From Microbulbifer yueqingensis (GTDB lineage Bacteria > Pseudomonadota > Gammaproteobacteria > Pseudomonadales > Cellvibrionaceae), in the NCBI RefSeq assembly GCF_900100355.1, contig NZ_FNFH01000003.1, forward strand, positions 434,001 to 498,000: 64,000 bases of DNA, written 5' to 3'. The notes beneath the pieces are model-generated. The model was not told the DNA's origin. It ran no database searches and was given only the letters and a program-made list of their open reading frames with translations. The stretch's first letter is position 1. Each line of letters starts with the position of its first letter. Both the position numbers and the translations under genes were made by a program. Positions 27,769 to 36,574 of this stretch are shown one piece after another.

Positions 27769-30700
27769 TCACCCGGCCGCGCCGGCTGCGTGCGGCTCCG
27801 CGAGCGTTTCCTGGTCTGCAGTGGCATTGGCCAGGTACATCAGCTCGCGCAGCGCCACGGTAAACATGGCGAAATCGGTGGACGGTGCGGCCCGCAATTC
27901 GGCCAGGATCCCGTTCCACCGCTGTATGGCGGGCGCCATGATAGCCTTCCATTGGTCCATTGCGCCATCCACATCCAGATCGGTCTCGGCGGCGAGCCGC
28001 AGGAGATTGACCGCCAGGCTGCTCAGCTGGCTGTCCAGGTCGTCCATACTGGTCTCCCGGGCCTGGGCCTGCCAGAAGTTGTCCACTGGCAGGTCGATGA
28101 TCTGGTTGCCGAACCACGGCAGGTCCAGGGCATCCGCGAGCCGGAAGTAGATCCGCGCTACCTCCTCCACCGGCCGGTTGCTGATCCTGGCTGACTCGGA
28201 GATGCCGAGGGCGGAATAGAGATAGGTGGGCGAGGCAGCCAGCAGCGCCACGTGCTCCGGGATCCCGGCCTCGAGCAGCTCGTTGTAACGCTCTTCCCAC
28301 AGGCGCCGCGGGAGCCCACTGAGCACTTCCGGCAGCCCCTTGATCACTCGCTGCACGGATTCACGGTACGGAACCTGCCCGTCCGTCGCATCGAGTTCGG
28401 TACGCCGGTTGCGGATAAACCAGCGCGCGGCGCGTCGCACGCGGCCGATCATCGAGTTCAGCAGCTCGAGTTGCAGGCTCGCCGGCACCTGGTAATCGAG
28501 TGCCTCGATCTCGGCCTGGAACTCGTCCATCAGGTAGGCATCCCGGGCGCTGATGTAGGCCGCGGCAATGGTATTGATGTCCGCACCCGTGGCACCGGCC
28601 ATGCGGTGATAGAAGGTGATCCCCATGTTGTTGACCATCTCGTTCGCCACCTGGGTGGCCACGATCTGCCGGCGCAGGGGGTGGTCGTAGACCAGCTCGC
28701 GGTAACGCGCTACCAGCTCCTCGGGGAAGGCGGACTCGACCGCCTCCAGCACCCGCGGGTTTTCGATGATCTCGGCTTCCAGCAACTCTTCCTTGAGCTT
28801 CACCTTCACGTAGGAGATGAGCACGGAGAGTTCCGGCCGCGTGAGGAACTGGCCGCGATTCTGCCGCTCGCTGATCTGCTCATTGTCCGGAATGAATTCC
28901 AGGCTGCGCCGCAGGCGCCCCTCGCTCTCCAGCGCGTTGATGGTGCGGCGGTACTCGTCGATACGCTCGGGTGCCTGGAGCTCGGCCAGGCTGAGGGCCT
29001 GGGTCTGCTCGTAGTTGTTGTGCAGCACCAGTTCGGAGACTGATTCCGTCATCTCCTCGAGCAACTGGTTGCGCTGCTTGCCGGTCAGGTCGCCGTTGGC
29101 CACCACCTTGTTCAGCAGGATCTTGATGTTAACTTCGTGGTCGGAACAGTCGACCCCGCCGGCGTTGTCGATAAAGTCGGTATTGCAGTGCCCGCCCGCG
29201 AGGGCAAACTCGATACGGCCCCGCTGGGTCATGCCCAGGTTGCCGCCCTCGCCGAATACCCTTGCGCGCAGCTCGCGCCCGTCCACCCGCAGGTTGTCGT
29301 TGGACTTGTCACCGACCTCGGCGTGGGATTCCGTCGACGCCTTGACGTAAGTACCGATACCGCCATTCCAGATCAGGTCGACCGGCGCTTTCAGCATGGC
29401 GCTGATCAGCTCGTTGGGGTTGAGGCGGTCCGCCTCGATACCGAAGGCCTCCTTCATTTCGGGAGTGATCTCGATGGACTTGGCCTGGCGCTCGAACACG
29501 CCCCCGCCCCTGGAGATCAGCGAGCGGTCGTAGTCCGCCCAGCTGGAGCGCGGCATCTCGAACAGCCGTGCCCGCTCGGCAAAACTGGCGGCGGCATCGG
29601 GATTCGGGTCGACGAAAATGTGCAGGTGGTTGAAGGCACCCTTCAGGCAGATATGCTCGGACAGCAGCATGCCGTTGCCGAACACGTCCCCACCCATGTC
29701 GCCAATGCCGATCACGGAGAAGTCCTCTTCCTGGACATTGATGCCCATCTCGCGGAAGTGGCGTTGCACCGAAACCCAGGCGCCGCGGGCAGTGATGCCC
29801 ATCTTCTTGTGGTCGTAGCCCTGGCTGCCACCGGAGGCAAAGGCGTCGCCGAGCCAGAAGTCGTACTCCGCCGCGATGCCATTGGCAATATCGGAGAAGG
29901 TCGCGGTGCCCTTGTCGGCCGCGACAACCAGGTAGGGATCGTCCTCATCGCGGCGCACCACCTGCTCCGGCGGCACGACCTCACCGTCCTTGAGGTTATC
30001 GGTAATATCCAGCAGGCCCCTGATGAAGGTCTTGTAGCAGGCGATGCCTGCCTCGAGCATGGCCTCGCGGCTACCGTCTGCCGGCGGACGGCGCACCACA
30101 AAGCCGCCCTTGGCCCCGCTGGGCACGATCACCGCGTTCTTGACGTTCTGCGCCTTCACCAGGCCGAGGACCTCGGTACGGAAATCCTCGAGACGGTCTG
30201 ACCAGCGCAGGCCGCCTCGGGCCACCTTGCCACCACGCAGGTGCACGCCCTCGACCTTCGGCGAGTAGACGAAAATCTCGAACTCCGGGCGGGGTTCCGG
30301 CAGCCCCGGGATATTGCGCGGGCTGAACTTGATGGAGATGTAATCCTTGGGCTCATCATCCTCGCCGGCCTGGAAGAAGTTGGTGCGCAGGGTGGCCAGG
30401 ATCAGGTCCAGGTAGCGTCGCAGTACCTGGTCCTCGTTCAGGTTGTCGACCCCGTCGAGCCCATCGTGGATCTTCTTGATCAGGCGCTCCACCCGGGTCT
30501 GGTCCTGCTTGTTGCCGCTGCCGACCCGCGGATCGAACATGGCGCGGAACAAAGCCACCAGGTTGCGGGTGATATCCACGTGGTTCGCCAGGGTGGCGGC
30601 GATGTATGGCTGGCTGGCGCTGAACTTGGTCTGCTTGAGGTAGCGGGCGTAGGCGCGCAGCATGGTGACCTCCCGCCAGTTCAGGCGCGCAGCCAGTACC

Positions 30701-32670
30701 AGGCGGTTGAAGGCGTCGCTCTCCGCCACACCACTCCAGATCGCGGCGAAGGCATCCTGGAACAGGTTGCGTGAAGCCTGGGCATCGACGCGGGTCGGCA
30801 GGCCGAACTCCAGGTGGAACTCGTGCATCCACACGTCACTGATGCCCTTGGGCCGGATGGTGTAGGGGAACTCACCCATTACCCGCAGTCCCAGGTGCTC
30901 GAGTACCGGGATCACGTCGGACAATGGCAGGCCACCGCCCCAGTTGAATACCTTGAAGCGCAGGCTGCCAGGCGCCGCGCCCACTGGCTGGTAGAAACTC
31001 ATTGCCACCCGGTTATGCGGGCTCAGCTCATCCATGGCCGCGATATCCTGCACGGCAATCCGCGGCTCGAAGTCTTCGCGGTAGCCGGCCGGGAAGGCGC
31101 GCCCATAAAGGTTGTACAGGCGATTCCCCTCTTCCTCGCCGTGGCTCTCGACGAGGGACTTATGGAAAACATCTTCCCAGGAACGGGTTATATCCACTAT
31201 CTGTGCCTCCAGTCGGGCTTCATCAATCTCGACGGGCTCGCTGGGATCGACCCGGAAGACGAAGTGCACCCGCGCGAGAATGGATTCGGAAAAATAGGTG
31301 GTGAACTCGGATTCGCGCGCGTTTATTGCCTTGGCAATATGCGCGCAAATCAGCTCGCGAACATCACTGTTGAACTGCTCGCGGGGCACGAAGACCGTTG
31401 CCGTGACGAACTTACCGAAGGGGTCACGACGCATGAACAGGCGGATATGGGCCCGCTCGTTCATGCTCAGTACGCCCATTACCGTATGGAACAGGCCCTG
31501 GGTGCTGCTCTGGAAAAGCTCGTCGCGCGGGAAGGTATCCAGGATCCGGCGCAGCGCCTTGCCATCATGGCTGTGGGGCGAGAGGCCACTGGACTCCATG
31601 ATCGAGGCAATCTTGCGGCGGATAATCGGGATATTGACCGGGCTCTCGGTATATACGGGTGAAGTGTAGAGTCCCATGATTGCGGACTCACCGATCACCT
31701 CCCCGCTGGCATCGTACCGCTTGACGGTCACATAGTCGGAGTAGGCTGCGCGGTGTACCCGCGACTTCACCGACGACTTGGCGAATGTCAGGTAATTCGG
31801 CCCCTGGTAAAAGCGCTGCTTGCCCTCGTTGAACGCCGCCTCCGGCGTTGGCTCGGCGGTCTCCTCCAGCTTTTTGAAGATCCCGAGACGGCGGTTTTCC
31901 ACCTCGGTCAGGACCTTCCCATCACCCTCCTGGGTGAACTCGTACTCCCGGTAGCCGAGAAAAGTGAAATTCCCGTCCCGCATCCACTGCAGGAACGCAC
32001 ACGCTTCCTGCAGGTTGGCGTCGTCCTTCTCTACACCAGTATGCAGCTGGTCCTCCAGCGCGCTGCAGGTGTCCAGCATGGGCACATAGTCATCGACCAC
32101 CAGCTCGACGTCGCCGAGGATATCCTTGAGCGCCGCCGTCAGGTCGGAGTGGCGCCCGGCAGAGGTGTCGAGGTTGATCTCGACGTGAATCAGGGCCTCG
32201 GCGGACACACCCGTCGGCAGGTCCATTCCTGGCCGGGGCCTCGGCAGCAGCTTCTTGAGCTTGCCCTTGGCGGTGCGCTCCATCTGCAGAACGGTGCTCT
32301 TGATCGAGTGAATCACCGTGTCACGGCGATTGATCTCGATGCGTACCGAATCCACCAGGAATGGCATATCGCGTTGCAGCACACCCACCACAGTGTGCGA
32401 ACACTCCCAGCCATCGTCTTCGAGTCGCGGGTTGAAGACCCGCACCTTGGGGCGCCCGGGCGTGCGCTGCTGGATAAAGTCCCACCAGGTGTAAATGCAC
32501 CCGTAGACATCAGCCATCCGCCGCCCCTCAAGGTCCTCCAGCGGATACTGGTGCAGGAACTGCTCGGCAAAAGCCACCACGGGCTCGGCCTTGTCGGCCA
32601 ATTTCTCGCGGATCAGGCTACTCACCTGCTCGACCAGTTCCTCCCGGCTATCGGTAATTACCGTCGCCAT
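27769..32670 (-). CDS. gdhB: Large NAD-specific glutamate dehydrogenase (GdhB, GDH180-like class)
   Basis: About 1633 residues, the size of the large oxidative deaminating glutamate dehydrogenases of Pseudomonas and relatives. The central catalytic region includes HLRGGKVARGGLRWSDR, VPSGAKGGFVV (~850) and VIGIGDMGGDVFGNGMLLSE; then RVFGEGGNLGMTQRGR. Long N-terminal and C-terminal regulatory domains (ACT-like in the N-terminal half by family) flank it. Start may be ATG 32670 or GTG 32676; GGGAGG is better spaced for the GTG. It converts glutamate to 2-oxoglutarate and ammonia in the cytoplasm, supporting amino-acid catabolism. Confidence 0.95.
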   Translation of the reverse strand: MATVITDSREELVEQVSSLIREKLADKAEPVVAFAEQFLHQYPLEDLEGRRMADVYGCIYTWWDFIQQRTPGRPKVRVFNPRLEDDGWECSHTVVGVLQRDMPFLVDSVRIEINRRDTVIHSIKSTVLQMERTAKGKLKKLLPRPRPGMDLPTGVSAEALIHVEINLDTSAGRHSDLTAALKDILGDVELVVDDYVPMLDTCSALEDQLHTGVEKDDANLQEACAFLQWMRDGNFTFLGYREYEFTQEGDGKVLTEVENRRLGIFKKLEETAEPTPEAAFNEGKQRFYQGPNYLTFAKSSVKSRVHRAAYSDYVTVKRYDASGEVIGESAIMGLYTSPVYTESPVNIPIIRRKIASIMESSGLSPHSHDGKALRRILDTFPRDELFQSSTQGLFHTVMGVLSMNERAHIRLFMRRDPFGKFVTATVFVPREQFNSDVRELICAHIAKAINARESEFTTYFSESILARVHFVFRVDPSEPVEIDEARLEAQIVDITRSWEDVFHKSLVESHGEEEGNRLYNLYGRAFPAGYREDFEPRIAVQDIAAMDELSPHNRVAMSFYQPVGAAPGSLRFKVFNWGGGLPLSDVIPVLEHLGLRVMGEFPYTIRPKGISDVWMHEFHLEFGLPTRVDAQASRNLFQDAFAAIWSGVAESDAFNRLVLAARLNWREVTMLRAYARYLKQTKFSASQPYIAATLANHVDITRNLVALFRAMFDPRVGSGNKQDQTRVERLIKKIHDGLDGVDNLNEDQVLRRYLDLILATLRTNFFQAGEDDEPKDYISIKFSPRNIPGLPEPRPEFEIFVYSPKVEGVHLRGGKVARGGLRWSDRLEDFRTEVLGLVKAQNVKNAVIVPSGAKGGFVVRRPPADGSREAMLEAGIACYKTFIRGLLDITDNLKDGEVVPPEQVVRRDEDDPYLVVAADKGTATFSDIANGIAAEYDFWLGDAFASGGSQGYDHKKMGITARGAWVSVQRHFREMGINVQEEDFSVIGIGDMGGDVFGNGMLLSEHICLKGAFNHLHIFVDPNPDAAASFAERARLFEMPRSSWADYDRSLISRGGGVFERQAKSIEITPEMKEAFGIEADRLNPNELISAMLKAPVDLIWNGGIGTYVKASTESHAEVGDKSNDNLRVDGRELRARVFGEGGNLGMTQRGRIEFALAGGHCNTDFIDNAGGVDCSDHEVNIKILLNKVVANGDLTGKQRNQLLEEMTESVSELVLHNNYEQTQALSLAELQAPERIDEYRRTINALESEGRLRRSLEFIPDNEQISERQNRGQFLTRPELSVLISYVKVKLKEELLEAEIIENPRVLEAVESAFPEELVARYRELVYDHPLRRQIVATQVANEMVNNMGITFYHRMAGATGADINTIAAAYISARDAYLMDEFQAEIEALDYQVPASLQLELLNSMIGRVRRAARWFIRNRRTELDATDGQVPYRESVQRVIKGLPEVLSGLPRRLWEERYNELLEAGIPEHVALLAASPTYLYSALGISESARISNRPVEEVARIYFRLADALDLPWFGNQIIDLPVDNFWQAQARETSMDDLDSQLSSLAVNLLRLAAETDLDVDGAMDQWKAIMAPAIQRWNGILAELRAAPSTDFAMFTVALRELMYLANATADQETLAEPHAAGAAG

Positions 32671-32900
32671 ATTCACGCAAAACCTCCCAAGCTCATTATG
32701 TGAAGCCGGCCGGGCATCGCAGGCCTGCTTATTCTTATCGGGTGCGAGGACCAATGCCTCATTTCACTAACTTGCATACCGCCCGGCAGGCGTACAATCC
32801 TTGACCAGGCAAAGAACTTTTGTTTATCCCGGCAGCCTAAAGCCACCGGTGGTTGCCTCAGGGCCCAGTGCCGCTAGAATCAACAGAACCACGCCTCCGG

Positions 32901-32944
32901 CCGCGGGCGACTATATATAAAAGATGATAGATATCGGCCCGCGG
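32901..32944. promoter_or_regulatory. Inverted repeat upstream of the MoxR operon
   Basis: CCGCGGGC (32901-32908) and GCCCGCGG (32937-32944) are perfect inverted copies flanking a 28-base AT-rich centre containing TATATATAAAAG. It lies 38 bases before the MoxR start, in the divergent gap with gdhB, and could be an operator around the promoter or a leader hairpin. The rest of 32671-32981 shows no gene. Confidence 0.35.
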
Positions 32945-32981
32945 GAAAGGGAGCAGCATCATTCTCGGCAGAAGAGACATT

Positions 32982-33956
32982 ATGGAATCGACGACGCAGA
33001 ATATCAGGGACCGCGTTATCGCTCTGGGCGATTGGCTGGAGCAACAGATCATTGGCCAGGAGGCCCTGGTAAACCGGATACTGATCGCGCTCCTGGCGGA
33101 CGGCCACCTGCTGGTCGAGGGCGCCCCTGGCCTGGCGAAGACCAAAGCGATCAAGACACTCGGCGATGCTATAGAGGGAGATTTCCATCGCGTCCAATTT
33201 ACGCCGGACCTGTTACCGGCAGATATTACCGGTACCGATATCTATCGACCGGAAACCGGAGAGTTCCATTTTCAGCCTGGCCCGGTTTTCCACAACCTGG
33301 TGCTGGCTGACGAGATCAACCGCGCGCCTGCAAAAGTCCAGTCCGCCCTGCTTGAGGCCATGGCGGAACGCCAGATCAGTGTAGGCCGCAAAACCTATCC
33401 GTTACCGGACCTGTTCCTGGTGATGGCCACGCAAAACCCTATCGAGCAAGAAGGGACTTATCCGCTGCCAGAGGCCCAATTGGATAGATTCCTCATGCAA
33501 GTGAATCTTGCCTACCCCGATGCGGGCGCGGAAGCAAAAATTCTGCGCCTGGCCAGATCCGAGGCTGCCGTTGGCGAAAATCGCCCTTCCGGTGTGGTCA
33601 GCCAGGAGGAGGTTTTCCGCGCCCGCAACCAGGTCCTCGAAATGCAGATGGTGGAAGCGGTAGAGACCTATCTTGTCCAACTTGTCATTGCTACACGCGA
33701 ACCGGCGAAGTATGACAGCGAGCTGGCCAGCTGGCTAGATTTTGGTGCAAGTCCCAGGGCGACGATCGCCCTGGATCGCTGCGCCCGCGCCCGCGCCTGG
33801 CTCGAAGGTCGTGACTTTGTCACCCCGGACGATGTCATGGAAGTAGCACCCGATATCCTCCGTCACCGCCTGCTACTCAGCTTTGAGGCCGAGGCGGCGG
33901 GCGTGACGGCCGACCAGGTGATCCACAGGCTACTGCAACAGGTTCCGGCAATCTGA
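32982..33956 (+). CDS. MoxR-family AAA+ ATPase
   Basis: A 324-residue AAA+ chaperone-like ATPase. Walker A is GAPGLAKTK (about residues 46-54) and Walker B lies in LVLADEINRAP; the sensor region reads MATQNPIEQEGTYPLPEAQ. It opens a six-gene operon with DUF58 and von Willebrand A proteins; such MoxR/Bat clusters are linked to metal insertion, complex assembly or envelope stress tolerance. The stop overlaps the next start (TGATG). Confidence 0.94.
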   Translation: MESTTQNIRDRVIALGDWLEQQIIGQEALVNRILIALLADGHLLVEGAPGLAKTKAIKTLGDAIEGDFHRVQFTPDLLPADITGTDIYRPETGEFHFQPGPVFHNLVLADEINRAPAKVQSALLEAMAERQISVGRKTYPLPDLFLVMATQNPIEQEGTYPLPEAQLDRFLMQVNLAYPDAGAEAKILRLARSEAAVGENRPSGVVSQEEVFRARNQVLEMQMVEAVETYLVQLVIATREPAKYDSELASWLDFGASPRATIALDRCARARAWLEGRDFVTPDDVMEVAPDILRHRLLLSFEAEAAGVTADQVIHRLLQQVPAI

Positions 33957-34945
33957 TGCCAAAGGCTGTTTCCCACACCGAGCTCAGCCCGCGCGGCGCT
34001 TATCCGGAGGTCACCTCACTGGTACAGCTCCGCTACATCGCGCGCCAGCTGCACATGTTCCGGCCCCGCCTGGCGCGCAGCGACCAGGCCGGCGGCCTGC
34101 TGACCCGCTACCGCGGACGCGGCATGAACTTCGAGGAGGTCCGGCATTACCACCCGGGGGACGATGTGCGCTCCATCGACTGGCGGGTGACCGCACGCAC
34201 CGGGGAAACACATACCAAGCTTTACCAGGAGGAGCGCGAACGGCCTGTCGTGATCCTGGTGGACCTGCGTTCGCCGATGTTTTTCGGCAGCCGCCGGGCG
34301 TTCAAGTCCGTGGTTGCCAGCGGGATAGCGGCGGCGCTGGGATGGGCCGGCCTGCATCATAGTGACCGCATTGGCGCCATGATATTTACCGACGACGCTA
34401 TCGATACGGTGCGTCCCCGCCGCAGCCATCACGCCGTCCTGGCGATGATACACGCCATGGTCGAGCTGGCCGGCGAGCTGGACAGCCCGGTGCCCGCGAA
34501 CGGCAGCCAGCCCATGAAACTGCTGCTCGAGGAAGCCCGGCGGATCAGCCGCCCCGGCACGGCACTATTCCTGGTTTCAGACTGCCACGACCTGGACGAG
34601 AGCTGTGCCCAGCCACTATACCTCCTCACCCGCCACGCGGACCTGCAGGTGCTCCGCATCGCGGACCCGCTGGAGCTGTCGCTGCCCGCGCAATCGCTGA
34701 CCATCTCCGATGGTCGCCAGCGGACCTTCCTCGGCGCCGGCAACCGCCCACTGCGGGAGTTTTTTGCCGAGCGCCATGCGCAGGCCCGCGCCGATGTCGA
34801 GCAGCTCTGCCGGCGGCACCGACTGCCGTTGCTGGACTTTGACACCGCCAGCCCGCTGGTGCCCACCCTGCTCGACTACTTCGGCAACCGGCAGCGTGAC
34901 AACAGCCGGCTCAGTGCCCCCGCAGCACGGGAGCTGGCGCCATGA
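33956..34945 (+). CDS. DUF58 domain protein (Bat operon)
   Basis: A 329-residue cytoplasmic protein. The DUF58 signature is clear: RGRGMNFEEVRHYHPGDDVR followed by SIDWRVTARTGE, and a vWA-like fold after (VVILVDLRSPMFFGS). It is translationally coupled to MoxR and to the next gene (ATGA overlap), and by family acts with MoxR. Confidence 0.93.
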   Translation: MPKAVSHTELSPRGAYPEVTSLVQLRYIARQLHMFRPRLARSDQAGGLLTRYRGRGMNFEEVRHYHPGDDVRSIDWRVTARTGETHTKLYQEERERPVVILVDLRSPMFFGSRRAFKSVVASGIAAALGWAGLHHSDRIGAMIFTDDAIDTVRPRRSHHAVLAMIHAMVELAGELDSPVPANGSQPMKLLLEEARRISRPGTALFLVSDCHDLDESCAQPLYLLTRHADLQVLRIADPLELSLPAQSLTISDGRQRTFLGAGNRPLREFFAERHAQARADVEQLCRRHRLPLLDFDTASPLVPTLLDYFGNRQRDNSRLSAPAARELAP

Positions 34946-35535
34946 GACTCCCGGGCAGCCGTCAAGCCACGCCGCAGCCAGCGCCCCCGCAACCGGCGCA
35001 GCCACAGCTGTCACCGGAACAGCAGGAGCTGATGGCGCAGCTGCGGGACATACACGAGCCGGCGCCAGTCGGCTGGTGGCCACCTGCCCCCGGGTGGTGG
35101 CTACTGGCGGCCATGCTGGTGGCCGTGCTGATCGCCGCCCTGCTATGGCTGCAGCGCGCGCGCGCGCGAGCCGTGCGGCTCCGCTACCGGCAGGAAGCAG
35201 TACAGCTGCTGAAGGAAATCGACCCCGCAGATACCCGTGCGGCCGAGACAGCCAACGAGATTCTCAAGCGCGTGGCCGTCACCAGCTACAGTCGCGTCCG
35301 TGCCGGCCGCCTCACCGGGAGCGCGTGGCTGCAATTCCTGGAACAAAGCAGCGGCCTCCCCTGCCCCCCTGCAGCAAGGAAGGCCCTGCTCGAGGAGCTC
35401 TATCGCCGGGATCGCTCCAGCGAGGAAGCCAACCGGGCACTGGTCGATTACGCCATCGACTGGGTCAGGCGCCACAAGCAGGCACTGCCAATGGCCGCTG
35501 CGCGGACACAGGCCACGGAGGCAGCGGATGTTTGA
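34942..35535 (+). CDS. DUF4381 membrane protein (Bat operon)
   Basis: A 197-residue protein. After a Pro/Gln-rich N-terminus there is one membrane helix (WWLLAAMLVAVLIAALLWLQ) and a helical cytoplasmic domain. The DUF4381 hallmark is DIHEPAPVGWWPPAPGWW just before the helix. The small subunit of many proteobacterial MoxR-Bat operons; function unknown. Overlaps both neighbours (ATGA at the start, eight bases at the end). Confidence 0.88.
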   Translation: MRLPGSRQATPQPAPPQPAQPQLSPEQQELMAQLRDIHEPAPVGWWPPAPGWWLLAAMLVAVLIAALLWLQRARARAVRLRYRQEAVQLLKEIDPADTRAAETANEILKRVAVTSYSRVRAGRLTGSAWLQFLEQSSGLPCPPAARKALLEELYRRDRSSEEANRALVDYAIDWVRRHKQALPMAAARTQATEAADV

Positions 35536-36574
35536 ATTTGCCTCTCCCTGGGTCTTTGCGCTGCTGCCCCTGCCGCTGCTGACCCGGCGCCTGCTGCCGC
35601 GGGCCCGCCCCCTCGACAGCGCGCTCAAGGTGCCTTTCTACGCGGAACTCTCGCAACGGGGCAGTGGCGCACCCGGTAACCTGCTCAACCTGTTAATGCT
35701 CTGGCTGCTGTGGATCCTGTTGATAACCGCGGCTGCCAGGCCCCAGTGGTATGGCGAACCGATCACCCAGACCAGCAGCGCACGCGACCTGCTGTTGGCC
35801 GTGGACATTTCCGGCAGTATGGAGACACCGGACATGCTGCTGGCCGGTCGGCCCGCGATGCGGATCGACGCAGTGAAAGATGTAGTGGGCAATTTCGTCG
35901 AGCGCCGCAAGGGGGACCGGCTGGGACTGGTATTGTTCGGCACGCGCGCCTACCTGCAGGCACCGCTTACTTACGACCGCGAGACAGTCGGCACGCTGCT
36001 GCGCGAGGCGCAGATCGGCTTCGCCGGCCAGGGTACCGCCATCGGTGACGCCATCGGGCTGGCGGTCAAGCGACTGACACAGCGACCGGCGGAACAGCGG
36101 GTGCTGATCCTGCTTACCGACGGCGCCAATACCGCCGGTGAAGTAGCGCCGCTAAAGGCCGCGGAACTCGCCCAGCAGGCGGGCGTGACCGTCTACACCA
36201 TCGGGGTAGGTGCCGAGGAAATGGTGCGCCCGGGCCTGCTGGGCAGTCGGTTCGGCGCGCGCCGCATCAACCCATCCCGCGACCTCGACAGCGAGACCCT
36301 GCAGGCCATCGCCGAGCGCACCGGGGGGCAGTATTTCCGCGCCCGCGACCCCGCAGAACTGGCGCGAATCTACGAGGAACTTGACCGCCTGGAGCCGGTC
36401 GAGCAGGAGGCCGCCACCTACCGCCCCCTACGCTCCCTGTACATCTGGCCGCTGGGCGCAGCCCTGGCGCTGGCCTTCCTGTGGGCCGCCATCCCCCTGC
36501 TGCGCTCAGCGCCAGGCCGTGTCGCAGCCCGGATTAGCGAGCGACGCAGCCTCGCGGGAGGGAAGCTGTCGTGA
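35528..36574 (+). CDS. BatA-like von Willebrand A membrane protein
   Basis: A 348-residue protein with N-terminal membrane helices (residues ~5-20 and ~60-80), a vWA domain with MIDAS motif AVDISGSMETPD and later LLTDGANTAGE, and a C-terminal helix (IWPLGAALALAFLWAAIPLL). The frame is open further upstream, but ATG 35528, inside the end of DUF4381, fits the family start FEFASPWVFALLPLPLL. Metal-dependent ligand binding is expected from the intact DxSxS. Confidence 0.92.
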   Translation: MFEFASPWVFALLPLPLLTRRLLPRARPLDSALKVPFYAELSQRGSGAPGNLLNLLMLWLLWILLITAAARPQWYGEPITQTSSARDLLLAVDISGSMETPDMLLAGRPAMRIDAVKDVVGNFVERRKGDRLGLVLFGTRAYLQAPLTYDRETVGTLLREAQIGFAGQGTAIGDAIGLAVKRLTQRPAEQRVLILLTDGANTAGEVAPLKAAELAQQAGVTVYTIGVGAEEMVRPGLLGSRFGARRINPSRDLDSETLQAIAERTGGQYFRARDPAELARIYEELDRLEPVEQEAATYRPLRSLYIWPLGAALALAFLWAAIPLLRSAPGRVAARISERRSLAGGKLS

